NCBI RefSeq assembly: GCF_039729015.1
Contig: NZ_CP155792.1
Span: forward strand, 2,380,001 to 2,444,000
Direction: 5' to 3'
DNA length: 64,000 nucleotides
Source: Blastococcus sp. HT6-30
Lineage (GTDB): Bacteria; Actinomycetota; Actinomycetes; Mycobacteriales; Geodermatophilaceae
Shown here: positions 1-7,458 of the stretch, in pieces
How positions within the stretch are numbered: position 1 is the first letter of the stretch
Layout: each line of letters starts with the position of its first letter
Notes under the pieces: generated by a model
What the model was told of the DNA's origin: nothing
The model's database searches: none
Seen by the model: the letters and a program-made list of their open reading frames with translations, nothing else
Translations under genes and position numbers: made by a program

Positions 1-716
1 GCCTGCACGACCCGGCGCGGCCGGTCGAGGGTCGAGAGGATCCGGCGGGCCACCCGCTGCGGCGAGTACACCGGCGGCGGGGGCCGGCCGGTGCTGCCGG
101 CCCACGACGCGCCCTGGTAGTAGATGGGCGTGTTCACCCCGCCGGGTTGGACGATCGAGACGGAGATCCCCGGCTCGTCCCGGGTCTCCTGCTGCAGCAC
201 CCGGGCCAGCGCCAGCTGGCCCCACTTGGCGACGGCGTAGGGACCCATGAGCGGTGTGGTCACGTTCCCGAGCAGCGAGTTGACGACGACGAGGTGCCCA
301 CCGCCCTGGCGCCGGAACACGGGCAGGACGTGGCGGGCCACCGTGGCGGTGCCGTGCAGCGCGGTGTCGACGACCCGCTCGTAGACCTGCTTGGGCACCT
401 CCTCCATCCGGCCGTAGGCCATGACCTGGGCGGAGTGCACCACGACGTCGAGCCGGCCGAACTCGGCGACCGCGGCGGAGACGACCGCGGCGAAGGCGTC
501 CTCGTCCAGGACGTCGGCCGGGCAGACGGTGACCGTCGCGGCGCCGGCCGCGCGCACCTCGGCGGCGGCGGCCTCCAGCGACTCCCGCCCGCGGGCGACG
601 AGCGCCAGCCGGGCGCCCCGGCCGGCCAGCTGCACCGCCGTCGCCCGGCCGATGCCGCTGGATGCGCCGGTGATCAGCGCGGTGAGCGGGGACCCGTCGG
701 AGTCGGGGATCGGCAC
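1..716 (-). CDS. SDR family oxidoreductase, 3' end cut by window
   Basis: Short-chain dehydrogenase/reductase reading leftwards off the window edge; about 238 codons are visible. The N-terminus carries the Rossmann motif TGASSGIG. The catalytic Ser lies in VVNSLLG and the Tyr/Lys pair in GPYAVAKWG, so it should be an active NAD(P)(H)-dependent oxidoreductase. The substrate cannot be told. The GTG at 716 is chosen because it begins a short leader (VPIPDSDGSPLTALITG) that places the glycine motif where the family has it. The visible C-terminal part (QPGGVNTPIYYQG) is also typical. The missing end lies beyond base 1. Confidence 0.88.
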   Translation of the reverse strand, partial: MPIPDSDGSPLTALITGASSGIGRATAVQLAGRGARLALVARGRESLEAAAAEVRAAGAATVTVCPADVLDEDAFAAVVSAAVAEFGRLDVVVHSAQVMAYGRMEEVPKQVYERVVDTALHGTATVARHVLPVFRRQGGGHLVVVNSLLGNVTTPLMGPYAVAKWGQLALARVLQQETRDEPGISVSIVQPGGVNTPIYYQGASWAGSTGRPPPPVYSPQRVARRILSTLDRPRRVVQ

Positions 717-773
717 GGGGACTCCTCGCCTGGAGCTACGGCCGGTGTCGGGACACCGGTTGTCCACGACCGA

Positions 774-1187
774 CTACCCGTGCCCCCCGGCGGTCATGCG
801 GTCGAGCTCCGCGAGCAGCCAGCCGGGCCCGGCGACGGCGACGCCGTCGGGCAGCCGGGCGCGCAGTCCCCGGTCGGCGGTGACGACGAGGACACCGACC
901 CCACCGCCGGCCAGGCCGGTGACCGTCTCGGTGAGGGCGTCGTCGCCGCTACCGCCGGCCCGCACGACCGCCACGGCACCGGGCGCCGGAACGTCCCGGG
1001 CCGCTCCCTCGACGACGGCGATCACCCCGGTGCAGGCCAGCGGCCCACCGTCCGGGCCGGTCGTGTCGGCCTCGGGCAAAGCGGTCAGGCGGGCCAGCAG
1101 CCGGCTCGCCGCGCCGGCGCGGTCGCGCCACCACCCGTCGGGCCGGGAGCCGACCACGTTGGCGACGTCCACGACCAGCACCGTCAC
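774..1187 (-). CDS. NYN/PIN-like domain protein
   Basis: 137 residues, ATG start. The N-terminus MTVLVVDVANVVGSRPDGWW resembles the first acidic strand of NYN/PIN-like nuclease folds (hydrophobic strand, Asp, Asn), and a later VVTADRGLRARL supplies a second Asp in a Rossmann-like context. Similar actinobacterial proteins are often labelled vaguely as NTP pyrophosphohydrolase-like. I infer a metal-dependent RNase-like fold but cannot show activity. It lies on the same strand as the SDR gene, 57 bp upstream of it. Confidence 0.55.
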   Translation of the reverse strand: MTVLVVDVANVVGSRPDGWWRDRAGAASRLLARLTALPEADTTGPDGGPLACTGVIAVVEGAARDVPAPGAVAVVRAGGSGDDALTETVTGLAGGGVGVLVVTADRGLRARLPDGVAVAGPGWLLAELDRMTAGGHG

Positions 1188-1269
1188 CTCGTCGCCTCCC
1201 GCTCCCCGCCCTCGACCGCGCGGTCTGCGACGCCGTCCGAACCGGGCCGCCGGCTCCTACCCTGCCGGC

Positions 1270-1538
1270 ATGTGCCGCAACATCCGCCCGCTGGCGAACT
1301 TCGAGCCGCCCGCGGCCACCGACGAGATCCGGGCCGCCGCGCTGCAGTACGTGGCAAGACCAGCGGAACGGCGAAGCCGTCCCGGGCCAACACCGAGGTC
1401 TTCGACCGCGCCGTCGCGGAGATCGCCGCCGCCTCGGCCCGCCTCCTCGAGTCGCTGGTGACCACCGCGCCCCCACGCGACCGGGAGGTCGAGGCGGCCA
1501 GGGCCCGCGAGCGGGCAGCCCTGCGCCACCGCTCCTGA
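1270..1538 (+). pseudogene. DUF2277 family protein, single-base frameshift
   Basis: The first frame from ATG 1270 reads MCRNIRPLANFEPPAATDEI and continues to LQYV, which is the DUF2277 signature start. From about base 1353 the family sequence continues one frame over (KTSGTAKPSRANTEVFDRAV) to the stop at 1538, ending with the family's alternating Ala/Arg/Glu helix. One missing base just after the GTG codon at about 1351-1353 explains the shift; restoring it gives an uninterrupted protein of about 89 residues. The family's function is unknown. This is either a real pseudogene or a sequencing error. Confidence 0.8.
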
Positions 1539-1635
1539 CCGTGCCGGCCGGGGACCGCCGGTCTCCGCCTCTCCCGGCGAACGGCGCACGGCGCTGGTCG
1601 GCGAGGCCACGGCCGCGCTGGGCGTCCGACCGCGG

Positions 1636-1881
1636 TCAGTCCTCCGTCGCCGGGCCGACGTCGTGCGGGTCCGGCGTGCGGAAGGGCGGGTCGTCCGGCG
1701 GGTCGGCGTGCGCACCGCCGGCATCGGCCGGCGGGCGGTCGGTCTCCGCGGCGCGGTCGGGCTCCTCGCCCCCGACGCCGAACCCGTCGGCGGGCGCGGG
1801 TGCCCCCGCGCCTGGATCGGCCGCGGGGATGCCGTCGTCCGGACGGCCGAGGTTGGGTTCCAGGGGGCTCGACATCGACAT
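1636..1881 (-). CDS. small acidic hypothetical protein
   Basis: 81 residues, MSMSSPLEPNLGRPDD to the stop, rich in Asp, Pro, Ala and Gly with no hydrophobic segment, so probably disordered. The ATG at 1881 is chosen over upstream starts because GGAGCGGGGC sits directly before it as a ribosome site. No family is recognised. Similar short Asp/Pro-rich proteins are common in this group of actinobacteria, and another lies at 27634-27867. Confidence 0.45.
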   Translation of the reverse strand: MSMSSPLEPNLGRPDDGIPAADPGAGAPAPADGFGVGGEEPDRAAETDRPPADAGGAHADPPDDPPFRTPDPHDVGPATED

Positions 1882-1991
1882 GCCCCGCTCCCTACCCCGC
1901 CGGCGCGCCGTACTCCCCTGCCGCAGCCGGTCGTTCGCCGGGTCGACTCCCGGGCGCCGGACGGTGATCACCCCTCGGCTACAACTGCGGC

Positions 1992-2477
1992 ATGACTCCC
2001 CCCGGCCCGACCCGTGCCGAGCCGCTGCTCCATCGCGCCCGGTTCGCCGACCTCACCCCCTTCGAGGTCTACGGGCTGTGCCGGCTGCGCGTCGACGTCT
2101 TCGTGGTCGAGCAGGAGTGCCCCTATCCGGAGCTCGACGGCCGGGACGTGGAGCCGGCGACCGAGCACCTGTGGCTGGAGGCCACCGACGGCGCCGTGCT
2201 GGCGACCATCCGGGTGCTCGACGACGGCGCGACGCGCGCCATCGGCCGGGTGGCCACCGCGGCCGGCGCCCGCGGCCGCGGGCTGGCCGCGCGGTTGATG
2301 GCGGAGGCGCTGGCGAGCTACGGCGACGGGCCGCTCACCCTCGGCGCCCAGGCGCACCTGCAGCACTGGTACGAGCGCTTCGGCTTCCGCCTCAGCGGAC
2401 CGGGCTACGTCGAGGACGGCATTCCGCACGTGCCGATGCGGCGCGAACCGACCGGAGCCGGACCGCGCCCGGCGTGA
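1992..2477 (+). CDS. GNAT family N-acetyltransferase, ElaA-like
   Basis: 161 residues. The early block VYGLCRLRVDVFVVEQECPY followed by PELDGRD is the hallmark of ElaA-type GNAT proteins. The acetyl-CoA pyrophosphate loop is visible as AGARGRGLAARLM, and the C-terminal strand GAQAHLQHWYERFGF matches the subfamily. It should transfer an acetyl group from acetyl-CoA to an amine; the substrate is unknown. It stands 52 bp before the next plus-strand gene and may share its transcript. Confidence 0.85.
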   Translation: MTPPGPTRAEPLLHRARFADLTPFEVYGLCRLRVDVFVVEQECPYPELDGRDVEPATEHLWLEATDGAVLATIRVLDDGATRAIGRVATAAGARGRGLAARLMAEALASYGDGPLTLGAQAHLQHWYERFGFRLSGPGYVEDGIPHVPMRREPTGAGPRPA

Positions 2478-2529
2478 CCGGGTGCGGCCGGGTCGCGGGA
2501 ACCCGATCAGGGTCGCCTAACCTGCACGG

Positions 2530-3963
2530 GTGGCGACGGTGACGGAGCGGCCGGCCGCGCCCAAGGTGGTCGCGCCGGTGCCCCGCTGGTCGCCCGCGGA
2601 GCTGCTGCCCGCAGTGCTGGTCACGGTTCTCGGCGGGTGGCTGCTGAGCGCCGGCCACGGGCTGTGGTTCGACGAGCTGTTCACCGCGGAGGTGGCCCGG
2701 CTGCCGTTGCGCGAGATCCTCACCGCGATCGCCAGCGGCGAGGGCACCGCCAGCTACCTGGCCGGCGTCCCGCCGTCGTACAACGCCCCCTACTACCTCG
2801 TCGTGCACGTGTGGATGTCCCTCCCGGGCCTCGGCGGGGACACCTCGCTGCGCGTGCTCTCGCTGCTGGCGACCGCGGGCGGGCTGACCCTGATCACCCG
2901 CGCCGTCACCCGCCTCTCCGGTCGGCCCACCGGAGTGCTGGCCGGGCTGGTGCTCGCGACCGCCCCGCTGGTGCTCGAGCAGTCGGTGGAGGCCCGCAGC
3001 TACGGGCTGGCCGTCCTGGCCACCGGCGCCGCGGCGCTCGGGCTGGTCCGCTGGCTCCAGGAGGCGCCACGGGGCCTGCTGCTGTTCGGCCTGGCGGGGG
3101 CGGGCATGGGTCTGGCCCATTGGTACGCCGTCACCGTGCTGGCCGCCTTCGTCGTGGCGGCGGTGCTGCTGCGACCGCGCCGCGCCCTCCCCGTCGTGGT
3201 CACCGGGGCGCTGGCCGCCCTGCCGGCCGCGGGCTTCGTGGCGCTGGCCGTGCTCAACGGAACGGGTGCACGCAACGCCGAGCACCTGCGCGACACCGAC
3301 GGCCGGCTGGTCGCCCTCGCCGCGGAGGCCTGGGCCGGTGGGCGCACGCCGCTGCTCTGGCTCGGGATCGGGCTGGCGGTGGTCGGAGCCGTCCGCGCGA
3401 CCGGCGTCCGGGTCGTCGGCGCCTGCTGGGTGCTGGTGCCGCTGGCGCTGCTCGTCCTGACCGAGCTGGTGCGCCCGGTGTTCCTGCCCCGGTACCTGCT
3501 GGCCGGCCTGCTGGGCCTGGGCGTGCTCGCAGCGGCCGGGGCCATGTCGCTGCCGCGGCCGGCGCGCGTCCCGGCGGCGGCGGTGCTGCTCGGCTGCTCG
3601 TTGCTCGCGTCCGCGCCGCTGGCCGACCGGGGCCCCCGCGAGCGGGCCGACGAGGTGGTGGCGTTGCTGGCCGACCTGCACCAGCGGGGGGAGCCGATCG
3701 TCGCCGCGGACCAGCGGTCGGCCACCGGTCTGGACCACTACGTGCGCACGCTCGCCGCCCAGCTGCGCCCCGACGTCGTCCTGCCGCCCGACGACGCCCC
3801 GGCCGGGGAGGACCGGGTGTGGCTGGTCCGGCGGCTCATCGACGGCCGCCCGGAGCCCACCGACGACGACGCGGTGCTGCAGGAGGCGGGCATGCGGATG
3901 AGCCGGCAGTACGACTTCCCGGCCGGCAAGACCGATCTCGTCGTCCAGCTCTGGGTCCGCTGA
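2530..3963 (+). CDS. membrane GT-C fold glycosyltransferase
   Basis: 477 residues, GTG start, with about ten hydrophobic segments. The first extracytoplasmic loop holds LWFDELFTAEVAR, the acidic motif expected of GT-C transferases (PMT/ArnT/mannosyltransferase-like), followed by PPSYNAPYYLVVHVW. Such enzymes move a sugar from a polyprenyl-phosphate donor to an acceptor outside the membrane; neither substrate can be read from the sequence. The C-terminal 100 residues are soluble. It ends 10 bp from the convergent GT2 gene. Confidence 0.72.
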   Translation: MATVTERPAAPKVVAPVPRWSPAELLPAVLVTVLGGWLLSAGHGLWFDELFTAEVARLPLREILTAIASGEGTASYLAGVPPSYNAPYYLVVHVWMSLPGLGGDTSLRVLSLLATAGGLTLITRAVTRLSGRPTGVLAGLVLATAPLVLEQSVEARSYGLAVLATGAAALGLVRWLQEAPRGLLLFGLAGAGMGLAHWYAVTVLAAFVVAAVLLRPRRALPVVVTGALAALPAAGFVALAVLNGTGARNAEHLRDTDGRLVALAAEAWAGGRTPLLWLGIGLAVVGAVRATGVRVVGACWVLVPLALLVLTELVRPVFLPRYLLAGLLGLGVLAAAGAMSLPRPARVPAAAVLLGCSLLASAPLADRGPRERADEVVALLADLHQRGEPIVAADQRSATGLDHYVRTLAAQLRPDVVLPPDDAPAGEDRVWLVRRLIDGRPEPTDDDAVLQEAGMRMSRQYDFPAGKTDLVVQLWVR

Positions 3964-3973
3964 ACGGTCCCGG

Positions 3974-4675
3974 TCAGCGGCGGGTGCGCACCGCCCAGGC
4001 CAGCGACCGGGCCGACTGCCGCACCCGGGCGCCGGCCGTCCACGCCGACCGGCCCACCGGACGCCGGGCGCGGGTCACCGGCACGCTGGTCACCGGCCGG
4101 CCGGATCGGCCGACGGCGAGCACCACGCTGGGCGCCCCGCGGTCGCGCACGCCGCTGAGGACGGCGGCGCGCACGACCGGTCCCAGGGCGAGGAACGCGC
4201 CGGCGTCGGGAGGGAGCCCGGTCAGGGTTCCGGCCACCCGCCGGTGCAGCGTGCCGGTGAGCCGGCGCAGCGGCGACTCGTAACGACCGCGCCGCCCGGC
4301 GAACACCGCCTCGACGTCGCCGCACGCCAGCCGGTCCAGCAGCAGCGGCACCGCCTCGGGCGGGTCCTGCAGGTCGGCGTCCAGGCACACCCAGACGTCG
4401 GCGTCCGCCTCGTCGGCCAACCCGCGGGCCAGGGCCGCGTGCTGCCCCCCGTTGACGGTCAGCACGGTGACCCCGATGCGGGGGTCGTCGTCGGCGAGGG
4501 CCGCCGCCACCGCCGCGCTGCCGTCCGGAGAGGCGTCGACCACCAGCCGCAGCCGCCACGAGCGGCCCACGAGCGCCGCGCCCAGCCGGCCGGCGAGCTC
4601 GGCGAGGGTCGCCTCGTTGCCGTACACCGGGACGACGACCGCGACCCGGGGCTCCCCCGCCGCGGGGACGCTCAT
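3974..4675 (-). CDS. GT2 family glycosyltransferase
   Basis: 233 residues. The N-terminal VAVVVPVYGNEATLAELAG and the metal-site DXD-type motif CLDADLQDPPEA define a GT-A/GT2 fold. The usual VDDxSxDxT block is VVDASPDGS here. The protein is short and lacks membrane segments, so it resembles dolichol/polyprenyl-phosphate sugar synthases or antibiotic-type GT2 enzymes. The ATG at 4675 overlaps the stop of the epimerase gene by four bases (ATGA), giving translational coupling. It is the last gene of the iron-box operon. Confidence 0.82.
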   Translation of the reverse strand: MSVPAAGEPRVAVVVPVYGNEATLAELAGRLGAALVGRSWRLRLVVDASPDGSAAVAAALADDDPRIGVTVLTVNGGQHAALARGLADEADADVWVCLDADLQDPPEAVPLLLDRLACGDVEAVFAGRRGRYESPLRRLTGTLHRRVAGTLTGLPPDAGAFLALGPVVRAAVLSGVRDRGAPSVVLAVGRSGRPVTSVPVTRARRPVGRSAWTAGARVRQSARSLAWAVRTRR

Positions 4676-5523
4676 CCCGCCGCCCAGGTGCGCGCCAGCC
4701 CCTCGGCGAGGTCGACCGTGGGCGCCCAGCCGAGCAGCTGCCGCGCCCGCGCGGGGTCGCACACCCAGTCGGCGGTGTCCCACCCCCGGCCGGGATGGGC
4801 GCCCGGAGCCGTCGCGATCGGCCGGCCCGTGGCCCGCTCGGCGGTCGCCACCAGCTCCTCCGTGCTCGTCTGCACACCGGTGCCGATGTTGAGGACCACC
4901 CCCGGCGGCAGCCGGTCGTCCACCGCGGCGCGCACGCAGGCGTCGACGACGTCGCCGACCCACACCCAGTCCCGCCTGCTCAGCCGTGCCGGCAGGGCGA
5001 CGGTGCCGCCCTCGCGGGCCGCGGCCATCACCACCGGCACCAGCCGGGTGGGGTGGTCGCCGGGTCCGTACACCTGGAAGGCGCGCAGGACCGCGGCGCG
5101 CACACCGCGCTCGGCCGCGGCCGCCTGCAGCAGCAGCGAGCCCGCCGCCTTCGTCGCGCCGAAGAAGCCCCGCGGCTCCAGGGCCGCGTCCTCGGTCAGC
5201 GGCCGGGGTGCCGCCGCGTACTCGGTGGACGATCCCAGCCGCACCACGGCACGGCAGCGGTCGGGCAGTGCGTCCACCAGCCACGGCGTGGTGTTGACCG
5301 CCGTGGTCGCGGCCCGGTCCGCGGAGGTCGCCTTGGCGCGGCCCGCGGCGAGGGCGAACACGACGTCGGGGTCGGCGGCACGCACGGCGGCGGCCCCCGC
5401 ACCGGGATCGGCCAGGTCCACGTCCCGGCGGGTGAGGCCGACGACGTGCCAGCCATCCCGCTCCAGCCGGTCCACCAGGTGCCGGCCGACGAAACCGCCG
5501 GCCCCGGTCACGAGCGCCCTCAC
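4672..5523 (-). CDS. NAD-dependent epimerase/dehydratase-like, catalytic Tyr replaced
   Basis: 283 residues, GTG start overlapping the aldolase stop (GTGA). Extended SDR fold: the nucleotide motif VTGAGGFVGRH is at residues 5-15, the Ser site is in RLGSSTEYA, and QVYGPGDHPTR and DWVWVGDVVDAC are typical of sugar-nucleotide epimerases. The YxxxK active-site block reads FFGATKAAG, so Phe stands where the catalytic Tyr belongs and the Lys is kept. The base sequence supports TTC, not TAC. The enzyme may therefore bind NAD and sugar without normal epimerase chemistry, or use another proton relay. Confidence 0.82.
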   Translation of the reverse strand: MRALVTGAGGFVGRHLVDRLERDGWHVVGLTRRDVDLADPGAGAAAVRAADPDVVFALAAGRAKATSADRAATTAVNTTPWLVDALPDRCRAVVRLGSSTEYAAAPRPLTEDAALEPRGFFGATKAAGSLLLQAAAAERGVRAAVLRAFQVYGPGDHPTRLVPVVMAAAREGGTVALPARLSRRDWVWVGDVVDACVRAAVDDRLPPGVVLNIGTGVQTSTEELVATAERATGRPIATAPGAHPGRGWDTADWVCDPARARQLLGWAPTVDLAEGLARTWAAG

Positions 5524-6323
5524 GCCGGCTGCGGTACCGGTCCGGTCACGCCCGCGCGCGACCCCTCGACGGCCGCGGCGAAGGCCCGGCGCAGCTCGGC
5601 CGCCCGGGCCGGACCGGCCGCGCGCACGTCCGCCAGGGCCGCGAGCAGCCGGGGCACCTCCACGAACGGGTCGCGGCCGGCCATGTCGGCGGTGAAGGAG
5701 CGCCGCAGGAACGTGAACTCGGCGCCGGTACGGACCAGCTCGGCGGCGAGCAGGTCGCCCGGCACCGGGAACCCCCGCCCCGGAAGGGTCAGACCGCCGA
5801 CCCCGAACGAGGTCCGCACCTGCGCGCGGACCGCGTCGACGGTGCCGTCCAGCAGGGGACGGAACAGCTCGGTGGACCCACGGTCGATGCGCAGGTCGTT
5901 GAGCCCGACGTAGATGCGGGACAGCGGCCGCTGCGCCAGCTCGGCCGCCCGGTCCACGGCGTCCTGGGTCTCCACCAGGATGCCCAGCCCGCAGCGGCCC
6001 GCGACCAGCTCCAGCGTCCGGTCGACCTCCTCGACCGTCCGCACCATGGGGAGCAGGATCTCGTCGGCGCCGCGCCCGACGGCCTCGGCGACCTCACCTG
6101 CGGTCCACGGCCCGTACCCGTTGATCCGGCAGACCAGCCACCCGGGGGTGGCGGCCCGCATCACGCTCAGGTCCTCGGGGGTGTCGGCGTTGATCTGGGT
6201 CCCCTCACCCGCCTGCCGCCGGTGCTTGCCGCGGCACTCCCAGTCGACGACGATCCCGGCCGCGCCGGCGGCGACCACGTCGCCGCCCCACTGCGGCTCG
6301 GTGGTGAAGAGGAAGAGGTCCAT
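5520..6323 (-). CDS. HpcH/HpaI aldolase/citrate lyase family protein
   Basis: 267 residues. Family marks are WECRGKHRR near residue 30, CRINGYGP with Arg66, the metal Glu in GILVETQDA (E118) and GLNDLRID with the metal Asp at 143. These enzymes make or break C-C bonds next to pyruvate- or acetyl-type carbanions. One relative, SbnG of staphyloferrin B synthesis, is a citrate synthase. It follows fbpC by 58 bp and has a DtxR-like iron box just before its start, so an iron-linked role is inferred. A SbnG-like citrate-forming activity is a hypothesis only. There is no strong ribosome site, so the leader is very short or the transcript leaderless. Confidence 0.83.
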   Translation of the reverse strand: MDLFLFTTEPQWGGDVVAAGAAGIVVDWECRGKHRRQAGEGTQINADTPEDLSVMRAATPGWLVCRINGYGPWTAGEVAEAVGRGADEILLPMVRTVEEVDRTLELVAGRCGLGILVETQDAVDRAAELAQRPLSRIYVGLNDLRIDRGSTELFRPLLDGTVDAVRAQVRTSFGVGGLTLPGRGFPVPGDLLAAELVRTGAEFTFLRRSFTADMAGRDPFVEVPRLLAALADVRAAGPARAAELRRAFAAAVEGSRAGVTGPVPQPA

Positions 6324-6328
6324 GCGGG

Positions 6329-6347
6329 TCAGCTTAGGCTCTCCTAA
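6329..6347 (-). promoter_or_regulatory. putative DtxR/IdeR iron box before aldolase operon
   Basis: tcagcttaggctctcctaa matches the established DtxR/IdeR consensus TTAGGTTAGSCTAACCTAA at 15 of 19 positions. It lies 5 bp upstream of the aldolase ATG at 6323, where an iron-bound repressor would block transcription start. Confidence 0.6.
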
Positions 6348-6381
6348 CCCGATCTCCGCGCGCGGTCCGCGGTGCGCCGCG

Positions 6382-7458
6382 TCAGGCCGCCGGATCGGGG
6401 ACGGCGGTGCGCGGAGCCGCCCCGGGAGCCGGGTAGGTCAGCGCGGCACCGGCCACCTCGATGGCGACCTCCTGCCCGACCGAGGGGAGGTCGGCGCCCT
6501 CCAGCCGGGCGGTCACGGTTCCGCCGTCGGGGAGGGTCAACCACACCCGGGAGTCGTGCCCGTAGAAGTCCACGTTGCGCACCCGCGCCCGCACGCCCGA
6601 CGATGCGAAGGGCGCGCCGAGCCGGAGCTGCTCGGGCCGCAGCAGCACGCGGACGGGTCCGTCCACCGCCGGCTGCCCGACCGGGAGGACGCCGAGCGCG
6701 CAGTGCGCCCGGCCGTCGCGCAGCTCGCCGTCGAGGACGACCGACTCCCCGACGAACGCCGCCACGTCCAGGTCGGCGGGGCGCCGGTAGAGGGTGCGCG
6801 GGTCGGTGAGCTGGACCAGCCGCCCGCGGCGCAGCACGGCCACCTGGTCGGCCATCGACAGCGCCTCCGCCTGGTCGTGGGTCACCAGCACCGCGGTGGC
6901 CCCCGCCGCGGTCAGCGCCGCGGCGACGGCCTGCCGGGTGTCCTCGCGCAGGCCGGCGTCGAGGGAGGAGAACGGCTCGTCCAGCAGGACGAGGGAGGGG
7001 GCGGGCGCCAGTGCCCGCGCCAGCGCGACGCGCTGTTGCTGGCCCCCGGAGAGCTGGTGCGGCGACCGATCGGCCAGCTCGGCGTCCAGCCCCACGAGGC
7101 CGAGCAGCTCGCGCACCCGCCCGGTGTCCCGCCGGAGCCGTCGGGGCAGCCCGAACACGACGTTGCCGGCCACGGACAGGTGCGGGAACAGCCCGCCCTC
7201 CTGCGGCACGAACCCGATGCCGCGCCTGCGGGCGGGCACCCCGCGCCCCGCGCCGGTCACGATGCGGTCCCCCACCGCCACGGTGCCCGCGTCAGGGGTG
7301 TCGAAGCCGGCCACCAGCCGCAGCAGGGTCGTCTTGCCGCAGCCCGACGGGCCGAGCAGGGCGGTGAGGCTGCCGGCCGGCACGTGCAGGTCGACGCCGG
7401 TGAGGACGGGTGCGGGACCGAACGCCTTGCTCAGGCCGGTCACGGTCAGGGAGCTCAT
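6382..7458 (-). CDS. fbpC: ferric iron ABC transporter ATP-binding protein
   Basis: 358 residues. Walker A is GPSGCGKTT, the signature is LSGGQQQRVALARAL, Walker B is LVLLDEPFSSLD and the switch His is in LVTHDQAEAL. A C-terminal TOBE-like regulatory domain (VRVLLRPEQLRLG onward) marks the FbpC/PotA-type importer ATPases. It would power iron uptake with the permease and lipoprotein encoded just upstream. The ATG at 7458 overlaps the permease stop (ATGA). The next gene on this strand is the iron-boxed aldolase. Confidence 0.9.
   Translation of the reverse strand: MSSLTVTGLSKAFGPAPVLTGVDLHVPAGSLTALLGPSGCGKTTLLRLVAGFDTPDAGTVAVGDRIVTGAGRGVPARRRGIGFVPQEGGLFPHLSVAGNVVFGLPRRLRRDTGRVRELLGLVGLDAELADRSPHQLSGGQQQRVALARALAPAPSLVLLDEPFSSLDAGLREDTRQAVAAALTAAGATAVLVTHDQAEALSMADQVAVLRRGRLVQLTDPRTLYRRPADLDVAAFVGESVVLDGELRDGRAHCALGVLPVGQPAVDGPVRVLLRPEQLRLGAPFASSGVRARVRNVDFYGHDSRVWLTLPDGGTVTARLEGADLPSVGQEVAIEVAGAALTYPAPGAAPRTAVPDPAA

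Noticed and set aside
147-1461. Long plus-strand open frames over the SDR and NYN-like genes
   Set aside because: Low-complexity Arg/Gly/Pro/Ala translations antisense to recognisable proteins; only their last parts (DUF2277) match a family.
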